NCBI GenBank assembly: GCA_023301665.1
Contig: JALZUL010000170.1
Coordinates: 1-24,397 of the forward strand
Direction of reading: 5' to 3'
Length of the DNA stretch: 24,397 bases
Source of the DNA: Ascidiaceihabitans sp.
GTDB taxonomy: Bacteria > Pseudomonadota > Alphaproteobacteria > Rhodobacterales > Rhodobacteraceae
In this document: piece by piece, positions 1-8,404 of the stretch
Layout of the letters: every line of letters starts with the position of its first letter
Numbering within the stretch: the first letter of the stretch is position 1
The notes under the pieces: model-generated
Databases searched by the model: none
The model's input: the letters and a program-made list of their open reading frames with translations, nothing else
What the model was told of the DNA's origin: nothing
Made by a program: the position numbers and the translations under genes

Positions 1-1043
1 CGCAGCGTGCCCGATTGCATGGACATGGAGTGGTTGTCTTGGACAAACTGTTGCGCTTTTTTGGCGCGCGCATCTTGTAATGTTTTGTCGGTTAAGAGGG
101 TCTTTATCGCTTCTGCCATGGGTCCAGTGCCTGCGTCGGGATGTGGGTGATGCGTCCCTTGAACCACATCACGCACGCCGGGGCGATCTTGCGTTACCAC
201 TGGCGCACCTGCGGCTTGGGCTTCGAGATATGTAAAGCCAAAGGCTTCGTTTACGCCGGGCCAAAATAAAACGGCGGCTTGGCTATATAATTTTGCGACG
301 GCGTTTTGGTCTAATGCGCCGTGAAAGGTTACCTTGTCCCCAAAGGGAGCCATCATTGCTTTTACGCGATCCGCGGCGGGGCCATCGCCTGCGATATCCA
401 GTGACCAACCGGAGTTTGGCAACTGGGCTAATGTTTCGGCAATCAATTGGTAAGACGCTAGCTTGTCGCCCTCGCGCATCATCGCGACACTCAATAATGA
501 TCCCAATCGCGTGGACGGTTCGGGGAGGTCTTTGCGATCAAGAAACGGGTGGAGGTGATGCAAATGTTGCCCATCAGGTGCGTCGCGCCTTAAGGTTTCT
601 CCGTCACGCTGGGTCAGATAAAAGATCACTGCCGCTGCATCGCTGGCCGCTTCTGCAGCGTGGGCAAAATCGGACCAAGCGCCGTCGAGCCTGCTTTTGG
701 CACGGGTTGCCTCGATCAAAATATAGGGGATGCCCAAGGTCTTGGCGATTGTCGGGCCTATCAGATCGGGGGCTTTGTAATAGTTGTGGTAGGTGATCCA
801 GGCGGCCCAACCCGAGAGGCGGGCGATTGGCGTGATCCTGTCGATTTCTGCGTCTGCAGCAGCTTTCAACTTGGCCTGCGCGTCTTTAGAGCCTTTGGGT
901 TCTCGCATCCGCAACTCAGAGGCAAGTGTCACGTTATGACCGCCATCCTTTAACGCCGAAAGCAATGCCCGCCCCATGGCCCTGTCTCCAGATGGAACCG
1001 TATGGTTTGGCGACTTGAGAGGGGCATAAAAGGCGAGGTTCAT
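1..1043 (-). CDS. Glycosyltransferase family 4-like protein, C-terminus cut by window edge
   Basis: Probable sugar transferase acting in the cytoplasm on a surface polysaccharide; donor and acceptor unknown. I translated it by hand on the minus strand: about 347 residues are visible with no stop, and the reading frame runs off the left edge. The N-terminus MNLAFYAPLKSPNHTVPSGD has the usual Rossmann-type opening. The C-terminal half has VNEAFGFTYLEAQAAGAPVV, which carries the EX7E motif of retaining GT-B (GT4) enzymes, preceded by an LDIAGDGPA nucleotide-sugar domain segment. The start ATG (1043-1041) overlaps the stop of the upstream glycosyltransferase as ATGA, so translation is probably coupled. 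Only the last few dozen residues should be missing. Family membership is clear; substrate is not. Confidence 0.85.
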   Translation of the reverse strand, partial: MNLAFYAPLKSPNHTVPSGDRAMGRALLSALKDGGHNVTLASELRMREPKGSKDAQAKLKAAADAEIDRITPIARLSGWAAWITYHNYYKAPDLIGPTIAKTLGIPYILIEATRAKSRLDGAWSDFAHAAEAASDAAAVIFYLTQRDGETLRRDAPDGQHLHHLHPFLDRKDLPEPSTRLGSLLSVAMMREGDKLASYQLIAETLAQLPNSGWSLDIAGDGPAADRVKAMMAPFGDKVTFHGALDQNAVAKLYSQAAVLFWPGVNEAFGFTYLEAQAAGAPVVTQDRPGVRDVVQGTHHPHPDAGTGPMAEAIKTLLTDKTLQDARAKKAQQFVQDNHSMSMQSGTL

Positions 1044-2287
1044 CCAGCCCCGCCTGAAAGCATTGTACGTAGGCGCGTGGCCAATTGCGCAATACCTGGG
1101 GCCATTAGGAATTCATGTGTAAGACGCTGGTATGCGGCCTCTGCAAGGCGTGGGCCAAGGGATGGATCGTTTGCAAACTGCGCGATCTCATTTGCCAAAG
1201 CTTCGGGTACATCTGCGCTTAGAATACCGTGTACTTGCGTGTCTATGAATTCCGGTATCGCAGAAACCGGGGTCGACAGAATGGGCAGTTTTTGGCTTGC
1301 CGCCTCCATCAGAACATTGGGTAAACCGTCTCGATCACCATCTTTGGCAATGCGACTGGGCAATACAAAAAGATCAGCGTCGCGCATCTCTTGGATGACC
1401 TCGGGTTGGTCACAGGCACCACGCCACGTGATATTTCGCGCAACCCCGTGGTCTGTCGCGAGTTGGCGCATCTGATCATCGAGCGCACCGCCTCCGATAT
1501 GTGTCCAATGCCAGTCCAGATTTATCGGAAGAAGGGCCAGTGCTTTGATAAGGTTATCAAACCCCTTTTTCTCAACCAGTCGTCCGACAGACATGAGTTT
1601 TAGCGGGACTGATTGATCACGAAGTGCCCGTTCTGGAGGGGTCGGGAACCGTGTGAGATCAAGACCGTGATAGATCAAATCGACAGGTGTTGTCGCTGAT
1701 AGCTCACGCAGGTGCTTAGCCCCAAAGGCGGTGCAGGTCGCGCCAAAAGTAGCGCCCTGAGTGGCTGTATCTAACTTGCTACGAAGTTCCCATTCCGGCG
1801 AAGTCCAGATATCTTTGGCATGGGCAGAAAATGACCACGGCAGCCCCTTTAGGATTGCGGCGTATCGCGCGACTGATGCGGGGGTGTGCAAGAAGTGGGC
1901 ATAGATGCCATCAGTTTCAGATGGTAGCTCGCGGGCCATGACGCAGGCTTGACCAAAGCGACGAATGCGATTTTTTGTTTTGTCGCGTTTGTAGTCGGCG
2001 CTGATTGCAGACCATGCCGCGCGGAAACCTTTTTGGCGTATAGCAAAAAATACGCCGCGCAGCACTCTGAGGGGTTCATCCCCAAGGTATTCAGGAAGGT
2101 ATCGAACCCGCGCTTGCAAGCGGTCGTGCAATGGATGAGTTTTCTTGTCGGTTGGGTGGCGAAGGGACCAAATTTCGAAGGGTACGCCGCCTTCTTCTAA
2201 CGCGACAAGTTCTTGTGCAATGAATGTTTCGGATAGGCGCGGCCAACCTTTGACAACCACGGCGAGGTTTGGGGGGCCTAAGCTCAT
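1040..2287 (-). CDS. Glycosyltransferase family 4 protein (WcaL/colanic-acid type)
   Basis: A 415-residue GT-B glycosyltransferase, probably adding a sugar to a lipid-linked or exported polysaccharide at the cytoplasmic face of the inner membrane. The N-terminus (VVVKGWPRLSETFIAQELVALE) is the SETF-type opening common to colanic-acid WcaL-like enzymes. The C-terminal donor domain has LMSVGRLVEKKGFDNLIKAL and then RDGLPNVLMEAASQ, an EX7E-like motif in which the first acid is Asp. Both ends overlap neighbours by four bases (ATGA), giving a tight operon with the upstream GT28-like gene and the downstream partial GT. Length is normal for the family. The sugar transferred cannot be told from sequence. 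Confidence 0.88.
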   Translation of the reverse strand: MSLGPPNLAVVVKGWPRLSETFIAQELVALEEGGVPFEIWSLRHPTDKKTHPLHDRLQARVRYLPEYLGDEPLRVLRGVFFAIRQKGFRAAWSAISADYKRDKTKNRIRRFGQACVMARELPSETDGIYAHFLHTPASVARYAAILKGLPWSFSAHAKDIWTSPEWELRSKLDTATQGATFGATCTAFGAKHLRELSATTPVDLIYHGLDLTRFPTPPERALRDQSVPLKLMSVGRLVEKKGFDNLIKALALLPINLDWHWTHIGGGALDDQMRQLATDHGVARNITWRGACDQPEVIQEMRDADLFVLPSRIAKDGDRDGLPNVLMEAASQKLPILSTPVSAIPEFIDTQVHGILSADVPEALANEIAQFANDPSLGPRLAEAAYQRLTHEFLMAPGIAQLATRLRTMLSGGAG

Positions 2288-3498
2288 TTGGACGACGACG
2301 GATCGGCGTCAACTGTCATTAAAGCCTTTGTGCGCTGGATCACGACTTCCAAGCCATCGAGCAGCCCTTCGGCACCTGCATCAGATGGTTTCCCTTGTGA
2401 TGGAAGTGCGCGAATGGCTTCGATCATCGCAGTTGGGGTCATACCATCACGCCCGTCATCCAACATACGGACCAAGCCCAACTCTTCGGCGCGACTTGCG
2501 CGTAGCCATTGTTCCATCCGCGGGACAGTGCGAGGAACAATCACCGCACGTTTATCAAAAGAGAGCACTTCGCAGAACGTGTTGTAGCCGCCCATGCAAA
2601 CCACACCCTCGGCATTGGCAAATAGCGCTTCGATCTTACTCTCAAACCCATGGGCTGTTACGCGACCATTTAGCTTGGCGACACGGGTTTCGAATTCTTC
2701 ACGTACATCACCGGACAGGAATGGCCCATAAACCAACAGAGCACGTGGGCTTAAGTCTGGGTCCTGCTCATAAGCTGACAGCACAAGATCCACCATTGCC
2801 TTGCCATCACCGCCCCCACCTGGGGTGATCAGAATATACGGCTCTTCAGGGGTCTCTATTGGATCGTTAATTTCGCGGCGCAAGTAACCGGTCCAATGCA
2901 TCTTGGCGCGGGTTTCTTGCGATAGCTTCAAACCTTCGCTTGGATCATAAACCGATTTCACACCGTAGACCCAAATGTCGTCGTAGAACTTTTCGGTCGC
3001 CTCAATCGCACCTTTACGGTTCCATTCTTTGGCAAGGATTTCTGGCTCATCCAAGACGTCGCGCAGGCCCAGCACCAGCTTGGTTTTGCCTTCAGCTTTT
3101 AGGCGCTCAAGCACAGGGAGCAGTTCGCCGCGAAATCCGGTGGGTTCTTTGTCGACGATCAAAAGATCTGGCGCGTATTGTTCAATCGCAGATTCGATCA
3201 GACCCGACCGAAGCGATGTGGTTTCGTCTATGTCGAGCCCCAAGGTTTGGCTGATGTAAGATCCATCGGGTAGCTTCGTCACACCGGGTAGGCGAACGTG
3301 ATCCACACGTTCAGGGAATGCAAATCGGCCAGCCACAGGCGAGCCTGTCAAAATGATCGCAGATTGCACTGTGTCGCTTTGCGTAAGGGCCGAGGCCAAT
3401 GCGCGACTACGTCTCAAGTGGCCCAAGCCAAAGGTGTCGTGACTATACAGAACGACGCGGCGTGGGCGAATAGGGGAGTGGGAGGTGTCTGTTGCCAT
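2284..3498 (-). CDS. MurG/GT28-like glycosyltransferase
   Basis: A 404-residue GT-B protein related to the MurG/GT28 group. The N-terminus YSHDTFGLGHLRRSRALASA has a GxGH-x-x-R type loop like that used by MurG-like enzymes. The C-terminal domain has the ITPGGGGDG hinge segment (around residues 224-232) and GVVCMGGYNTFCEVLSF (around 309-325), typical of the GT28 C-terminal donor-binding region. It lies 23 bases after the UDP-sugar dehydrogenase and overlaps the next GT by ATGA, so it belongs to the same glycan operon. The upstream ribosome binding site is weak (GAAGAGACG). No membrane segment is evident; a peripheral membrane role is inferred. Acceptor and sugar are unknown. Confidence 0.82.
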   Translation of the reverse strand: MATDTSHSPIRPRRVVLYSHDTFGLGHLRRSRALASALTQSDTVQSAIILTGSPVAGRFAFPERVDHVRLPGVTKLPDGSYISQTLGLDIDETTSLRSGLIESAIEQYAPDLLIVDKEPTGFRGELLPVLERLKAEGKTKLVLGLRDVLDEPEILAKEWNRKGAIEATEKFYDDIWVYGVKSVYDPSEGLKLSQETRAKMHWTGYLRREINDPIETPEEPYILITPGGGGDGKAMVDLVLSAYEQDPDLSPRALLVYGPFLSGDVREEFETRVAKLNGRVTAHGFESKIEALFANAEGVVCMGGYNTFCEVLSFDKRAVIVPRTVPRMEQWLRASRAEELGLVRMLDDGRDGMTPTAMIEAIRALPSQGKPSDAGAEGLLDGLEVVIQRTKALMTVDADPSSSK

Positions 3499-3521
3499 TG
3501 ATGTCGTCTCTTCGAGGGCTA

Positions 3522-4802
3522 CTACAAGCGCATGTCGCTGCCGGATTTGCCAAAAATTCCTTTGATGTCGTATAGCACGGCATTTGGTTTACCCAAGGTG
3601 CGAACCGCATCTGACCCCATTTCTACAAACTCTTTGTGCCCGACAGCCACAATTATGGCATCATATGCTCCCTTTTCGGGGTGTTGAACCGGATCTACGC
3701 CGTGACGCGACTGCATGACGTCGCTTGGAACCCAAGGTTCGTGCACATCTACTGCGATAGAATATTCGGCCAATTCCTCAACAATATCTGCAACGCGGGT
3801 ATTGCGTGTATCCGCACAATTTTCCTTAAAGGTGTATCCCATGACCAAAACACGGGCGCCTTGCAGATCGATGCCACGGGCCAGCATAGTTTTCACAAGT
3901 GATCCTGCAACATGCGCGCCCATGTGATCGTTGATACGGCGGCCTGCTAGGATGACTTCGGGGTGATACCCAAGTTGTTCAGCGCGGTAGGTTAAGTAGT
4001 AAGGATCGACACCGATACAGTGACCGCCAACCAATCCGGGGCGGAAAGGGAGGAAATTCCATTTTGTTCCTGCGGCCTCCAATATCTCGAGCGTGTCGAG
4101 ACCAAGCTTACCAAAGATAAGTGCGAATTCGTTGACCAATGCGATGTTCAGGTCGCGTTGGGTGTTTTCGATAACTTTTGCCGCTTCGGCCGTCATGATA
4201 GATGACGCACGGTGAAGGCCGGCTTTCACAACAGGTGCATAGATGGCTTCGACGCGGTCCAAGGTTTCATCATCTTGTGCGGCAATGATCTTGGTTACGT
4301 TCTCCATTGAGTGCTCGGCGTCACCGGGGTTTACGCGTTCGGGTGAATAGCCAAGCTTGATCTGCGTGCCTGCCTTAAGGCCGCTGCCTTGTTCTAGCGC
4401 AGGGCCGCACACCTCTTCGGTTACACCGGGGTAGACGGTGCTTTCCAAAATCATCAAATCGCCATCCTGAAGATGAGGCGCAATTGTTGCGCAAGCACCT
4501 AGGATCGGGTTGAGGTTTGGTTTCTTGGCGTCAGTGATCGGGGTAGGCACCGCGATGATGTAGGTTGTGCAAGGGGCAAGATCCGCAGGATCTGCGGTGA
4601 ACTTAGCCTGAGAGCTGGACACTGAAGTCTCTGAGACTTCACCATTAGGGTCGCGCCCGTTGTGCAAAGACGCGATCAAATCAGGGTCTGTATCAAGGCC
4701 GACGACATCGAATCCTGACCGCGCCAAAGCCAATGCCAGCGGGAGGCCTACATATCCAAGACCTAGGATAGCGATTGGACCGGACGGGGTGTGTTGAGAC
4801 AT
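3522..4802 (-). CDS. Nucleotide-sugar dehydrogenase (UDP-GlcNAc/GalNAc/ManNAc 6-dehydrogenase type)
   Basis: Oxidises C6 of a UDP-sugar to the uronic acid with two NAD+, supplying an acidic sugar for the polysaccharide made by the downstream glycosyltransferases. The N-terminal NAD fold is IAILGLGYVGLPLALALA. The family signature GYSPERVNPGD sits near residue 150, AEAAKVIENTQRDLNIALVN near 205, and the catalytic Cys in GGHCIGVDPYYLTYRAE at about residue 262. The pattern is closest to the TviB/WecC/WbpA group rather than to UDP-glucose dehydrogenase. I start at ATG 4802 (MSQHTPSG) because AGGAAG lies six bases upstream. Alternatives are the adjacent ATG at 4805 and an ATG at 4817, which lacks a good site. 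It is the first visible gene of the glycan operon. Exact substrate is uncertain. Confidence 0.9.
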   Translation of the reverse strand: MSQHTPSGPIAILGLGYVGLPLALALARSGFDVVGLDTDPDLIASLHNGRDPNGEVSETSVSSSQAKFTADPADLAPCTTYIIAVPTPITDAKKPNLNPILGACATIAPHLQDGDLMILESTVYPGVTEEVCGPALEQGSGLKAGTQIKLGYSPERVNPGDAEHSMENVTKIIAAQDDETLDRVEAIYAPVVKAGLHRASSIMTAEAAKVIENTQRDLNIALVNEFALIFGKLGLDTLEILEAAGTKWNFLPFRPGLVGGHCIGVDPYYLTYRAEQLGYHPEVILAGRRINDHMGAHVAGSLVKTMLARGIDLQGARVLVMGYTFKENCADTRNTRVADIVEELAEYSIAVDVHEPWVPSDVMQSRHGVDPVQHPEKGAYDAIIVAVGHKEFVEMGSDAVRTLGKPNAVLYDIKGIFGKSGSDMRL

Positions 4803-5073
4803 CATAACTTCCTGCATTCTAAGGGTGCATGATAGTGCACGACTTTGTTGTTCTTGCTATGACATAGGAAGGGGCTTCATGTAAAACGTCGTTGTGCGCG
4901 GGGGTGTGAATTTTGGGGCGATGAACGCGCTGTTATGCCGCCGTAGCAAGCTGACAACCGCCGCCGATCCTGTAGCGAATAGCAGGTATGATTATCTTAC
5001 CCCTATACAAAAGGCCTCAAAAGGCTTAGACGCGCGGCTTGCGGCATAATTGACCGCACAATTACCAGAAAAG
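4803..5073. other. Divergent intergenic region between glycan operon and RNA helicase
   Basis: About 270 bases separate the two divergent genes, so both promoters should lie here. I found no convincing sigma-70 promoter on either strand by eye. A CTGACA (4951-4956) and a TATGAT (4987-4992) are present but badly spaced. An octamer CAAAAGGC occurs twice in tandem near 5007-5024. No ORF of note and no stable terminator hairpin is seen. A long leader, as known for cold-inducible DEAD-box genes, is possible but not shown. Confidence 0.5.
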
Positions 5074-7194
5074 ATGACGCCCGTGAAACAAGCTTTAGCC
5101 GACGCGCTATCCAAACGTGGATACGAAACCTTAACACCTGTTCAAACTGCCTGCATCGCGCCAGAGCTCGGCGATGCCGATCTGCTTGTTTCTGCACAAA
5201 CAGGGTCAGGTAAGACAGTTGGTTTTGGGCTTGCGCTGGGCGACACCCTTTTGGGTGGTGCCGAAGCTTTTGACCGGGCTGGATCGCCGCTTGCATTGGT
5301 GATCGCACCAACGCGAGAATTGGCGTTGCAAGTGAAACGTGAGCTCGATTGGCTTTACGGCGAAGCTGGCGTTGTTATGGCATCTTGTGTGGGTGGCATG
5401 GACATGCGCGACGAGCGTCGCACGCTTGCCCGCGGAGCGCATATCGTTGTTGCGACACCAGGTCGTCTACGCGACCACATTATGCGCAAAAGCATCGACC
5501 TGTCACATATCCGCGGCGTTGTTATGGATGAAGCAGATGAGATGCTTGATCTTGGTTTCCGTGAAGACCTAGAATTTATCTTGGGTGAGTCACCAGAGGA
5601 CCGCCGGACATTGATGTTCTCGGCAACGGTTCCAAAGGCGATTGCAGCTTTGGCTAAAAGCTATCAGCGCGACGCGGTTCGGGTTGAGACAAAATCAGAA
5701 GCCAAGCAGCACGCTGATATCGAATACAAAGCCATGCAAGTTGCCAACCACGACGGCGAAAACGCCATCATCAACATATTGCGCTATTACGATGCGCCAA
5801 ATGCGATTGTGTTCTGTAACACACGTGCGATGGTGAATCGCGTTACAACTCGCCTGTCTAACCGTGGCTTTCCTGTTGTGGCGTTGTCGGGCGAATTGTC
5901 CCAAGCCGAACGGACCCACGCATTGCAAGCGATGCGCGATGGACGCGCTCGTGTTTGTGTGGCGACGGATGTTGCGGCACGTGGGATCGACCTGCCGGGT
6001 CTTGATCTGGTTGTGCACGCAGAGCTTCCGAACAACCACGAAACCATGCTGCACCGCTCTGGCCGGACTGGCCGCGCTGGGCGCAAAGGTGTCAGCACGC
6101 TGATCGTAACAGCCAAGGTACGCCGCAAAGCCGAACGCATTTTGCAAGGCGCGAAGGTTAGCGCCGAATGGGTCAGCGCGCCGTCTGCCGATGATGTTCG
6201 CAGTCGCGACCAAGAGCGCCTTTTGGCCGATCCAATGTGGCACGAGCCTGTGGCCGAAAATGAAGTAGACATGGTGGCTAAGCTTGTCGACAGCTTCTCA
6301 AACGAGCAAATTGCGGCGGCTTACATGCGTCTTTATGCAGCCCGTGTTTCAGCACCTGAAGAATTGTCTGCCGCCGGTGATAATAAGCCAGCCAAAGCGC
6401 GTGCGCCGTTTGGCCCGAGCAAGTGGTTCTCTGTGAACTCTGGTCGGAACCAAGGCACCGTAGTTGGACGTCTTCTTCCGATCCTTTGCAATGGTGGCGG
6501 CATCACCAAAGACGACATCGGTGCGATCCGTATTCAAAACGACGAGACCTTTGTTGAGCTGCAAGAATCCAGCGTTGCAGGTTTCAAATCCACCTTGGGC
6601 AGCGCAATGACTGTTGAAGGCGGGTTGGTTCTAACTGAGCTTGCCAAACCTCCCGCAGCGGCCAGTGGTCCACGCCCGGCATTTGGCGGTAAGCCAAAGG
6701 GCAAGCCCGCTGGTAAGTCTTTTGGCAAAAAATCTGATGGTCCTCGCCGTGGTGGTGACAAACCTGATTATGATCGTAAGCCTAAAGCCGAATACGCTCC
6801 AAAACCAAAAGACGAGTATAAGCCAGCTGCGGCACCAAAGCCTTCGAGTGCGCCAGTTGTTTATGACGATGCGCCTGCACCAAAAGCACGCAAGCCAAAG
6901 CCTGAGAGCAAAGGCGGCAAGCCAGCAGGCCATCCGGCGTCTAAGCGTTTCGAAAAACCACGTTCAACCATGGACCGTGCACGTGACGACGGCGCTGTAA
7001 CTGAACGCAAGCCACGCGCTAAGCCAGATGGAAAACCGTTTGCAGGTAAGCCGAAGGGTAAGTTCGCGGGCAAGCATAAGACAGGCCCGGGCGGCGCACC
7101 GGCCGTTGGTAAACCCAACAGCAAGAAGAACAAAGCGCGTCGTGCAGCAGCTGATGCAGGAAAAGGCGGCGGGCAAACACCGCGCCGTTCTTAA
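5074..7194 (+). CDS. DEAD-box ATP-dependent RNA helicase with DbpA-type RNA-binding domain and basic tail
   Basis: Unwinds structured RNA using ATP; relatives of the DeaD/CsdA and DbpA group act in ribosome assembly, mRNA decay and cold adaptation. All core motifs are present: Q motif GYETLTPVQ, motif I AQTGSGKT (about 41-48), PTREL, TPGRL, DEAD in VVMDEADEMLDLGF (about 152-155), SAT, ATDVAARGID and HRSGRTGR (about 327-334). A DbpA-like RNA-binding domain follows (WFSVNSGRNQGTVVG to LVLTEL, about 446-525). The last 170 residues are low-complexity, rich in Lys, Pro and Gly with repeated GKP units. I chose ATG 5074 because homologues open close to MTP-ALAEAL. A TTG at 5050, directly after a stop, would add eight residues; neither start has a strong ribosome binding site. 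The gene is monocistronic, ending at a terminator. It could be called deaD, but orthology is not proven. Confidence 0.93.
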   Translation: MTPVKQALADALSKRGYETLTPVQTACIAPELGDADLLVSAQTGSGKTVGFGLALGDTLLGGAEAFDRAGSPLALVIAPTRELALQVKRELDWLYGEAGVVMASCVGGMDMRDERRTLARGAHIVVATPGRLRDHIMRKSIDLSHIRGVVMDEADEMLDLGFREDLEFILGESPEDRRTLMFSATVPKAIAALAKSYQRDAVRVETKSEAKQHADIEYKAMQVANHDGENAIINILRYYDAPNAIVFCNTRAMVNRVTTRLSNRGFPVVALSGELSQAERTHALQAMRDGRARVCVATDVAARGIDLPGLDLVVHAELPNNHETMLHRSGRTGRAGRKGVSTLIVTAKVRRKAERILQGAKVSAEWVSAPSADDVRSRDQERLLADPMWHEPVAENEVDMVAKLVDSFSNEQIAAAYMRLYAARVSAPEELSAAGDNKPAKARAPFGPSKWFSVNSGRNQGTVVGRLLPILCNGGGITKDDIGAIRIQNDETFVELQESSVAGFKSTLGSAMTVEGGLVLTELAKPPAAASGPRPAFGGKPKGKPAGKSFGKKSDGPRRGGDKPDYDRKPKAEYAPKPKDEYKPAAAPKPSSAPVVYDDAPAPKARKPKPESKGGKPAGHPASKRFEKPRSTMDRARDDGAVTERKPRAKPDGKPFAGKPKGKFAGKHKTGPGGAPAVGKPNSKKNKARRAAADAGKGGGQTPRRS

Positions 7195-7217
7195 AAACAA
7201 ACATATAAAGAATAAAG

Positions 7218-7244
7218 AAAAGGCGGGGTTCAACCCCGCCTTTT
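7218..7244. terminator. Bidirectional rho-independent terminator
   Basis: A perfect 13-base inverted repeat, AAAAGGCGGGGTT / AACCCCGCCTTTT, with one central base, lies between the convergent helicase and ABC permease genes. On the plus strand the stem ends in TTTT followed by GCTTTT. On the minus strand it is followed by TTTCTTTATTCTTTATATG. The GC-rich stem with T-rich flanks on both sides fits termination in both directions. Confidence 0.9.
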
Positions 7245-7249
7245 GCTTT

Positions 7250-8404
7250 TCAACCTTTGTATGGGTCTAGACTGTCACGCAGACCGTCGCCCAAAAAGTT
7301 AAACGCCAAAACCACGAAGATGATCGGCAACATTGGGATTGCGGTCCATGGATAGATCTCGATCGATGCAAGGTTCTGCGCGTCATTCAGCATGACCCCC
7401 CAGCTCACCGCAGGTGCGCGTAAGCCAAGACCAAGGAACGAGAGTGCCGTCTCACCCAAGATCATCGCGGGGATCGACAGTGTGGCCGACGCAATCAGAT
7501 GGCTCATAAAGTTGGGCAACAGGTGACGGCGGATCACGCGTGACGGTTTCGCCCCCATCATTTCAGCCGCGCGCACATATTCTTCTTCCCTCAGGGATAA
7601 GAATTTTGACCTCACCGCACGGGCCAAACCGGGCCAATCCAGTATCCCAAGGATAATTGAGATGATGAAAAAGACCGCAACAGGTCCCCAATTTGAGGGG
7701 ACCGCGGCTGACAAGGCCAGCCAAAGGGGCAGTTCCGGTAGGGAGCGCAATATCTCGATCACGCGTTGAATTGTCCAGTCTGTACGTCCGCCAAAATAAC
7801 CCGCGATTGAGCCAAAGGTGATGCCAAGCAGGAACGATACCGTAATGCCGATCAGGCCAACGGTCAGAGAAAGTTGAGCGCCAAACAGAATGCGGCTAAA
7901 GACATCGCGACCCAATCTGTCTGATCCAAATAGGAAGACGGTTGCACCCTCAGGGGCGCAGAACAGATGGGTGTCTGAGGGTATGAGCCCAAATAGATTA
8001 TAGCTGCCGCCCTCGCAGAAGAACTCAAGCGGCATAGCCACGCTCTCATCGGTCTCGTAGGTCCAGATGTAGCGTTCAAGATCGGCGATAGCTTCCGTTG
8101 GATTGACGTGTGGCCCGACAAACTGCCCCTCGTGCCAAAGGCTGATCCCCTGAGGCGGGGCATAAAGGTAATCTGCATTGCGTTCATTTGGCGTATAGGG
8201 CGCGATGAAGCCTGCAACAGGCAACATCAGATAGCTGAAGAACAAGAAAATGCCGGAAATCAGGCCAAGCTTATGACGCTTGAACTTACGCCAAACCAGC
8301 AGCCAATTCGGCGCGTCCATATCAGAGCGATCAAGCGCGGATAGATCAACATCGGGATTATAAGGCGCATCATCGATATAACGCCCGTCAGGAAGTGTAC
8401 TCAT
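7250..8404 (-). CDS. ABC transporter permease, OppC/YejE type
   Basis: Inner-membrane permease of a binding-protein-dependent importer of the peptide/nickel/opine class. It has a cytoplasmic N-terminal extension, a first membrane segment around residues 46-68, then FGSDRLGRDVFSRILFGAQL, the conserved entry to the permease core. The EAA-type loop (EEYVRAAEMMGAKPSRVIRRHL) comes near residue 285. At 384 residues it exceeds the usual 280-300 of OppC/DppC. The extra length is mostly an external loop of about 90 residues (about 70-160) with two cysteines (C130, C149) that could form a disulfide. YejE proteins also have a long loop here. The start overlaps the stop of the partner permease by ATGA. 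It is the last gene of the operon. The substrate cannot be assigned. Confidence 0.9.
   Translation of the reverse strand: MSTLPDGRYIDDAPYNPDVDLSALDRSDMDAPNWLLVWRKFKRHKLGLISGIFLFFSYLMLPVAGFIAPYTPNERNADYLYAPPQGISLWHEGQFVGPHVNPTEAIADLERYIWTYETDESVAMPLEFFCEGGSYNLFGLIPSDTHLFCAPEGATVFLFGSDRLGRDVFSRILFGAQLSLTVGLIGITVSFLLGITFGSIAGYFGGRTDWTIQRVIEILRSLPELPLWLALSAAVPSNWGPVAVFFIISIILGILDWPGLARAVRSKFLSLREEEYVRAAEMMGAKPSRVIRRHLLPNFMSHLIASATLSIPAMILGETALSFLGLGLRAPAVSWGVMLNDAQNLASIEIYPWTAIPMLPIIFVVLAFNFLGDGLRDSLDPYKG

Noticed and set aside
293..796. Plus-strand frame of 167 codons
   Set aside because: It lies antisense within the partial glycosyltransferase, whose own translation has clear family motifs; the product is Arg-rich with no domain.
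4818..4900. TTTACA box as a promoter for the leftward glycan operon
   Set aside because: The sequence 17 bases downstream (TCATAG) matches the -10 consensus at only two positions.
5007..5024. Tandem CAAAAGGC repeat before the helicase gene
   Set aside because: Only two short copies; it is consistent with chance and there is no array or regulatory family that I recognise.
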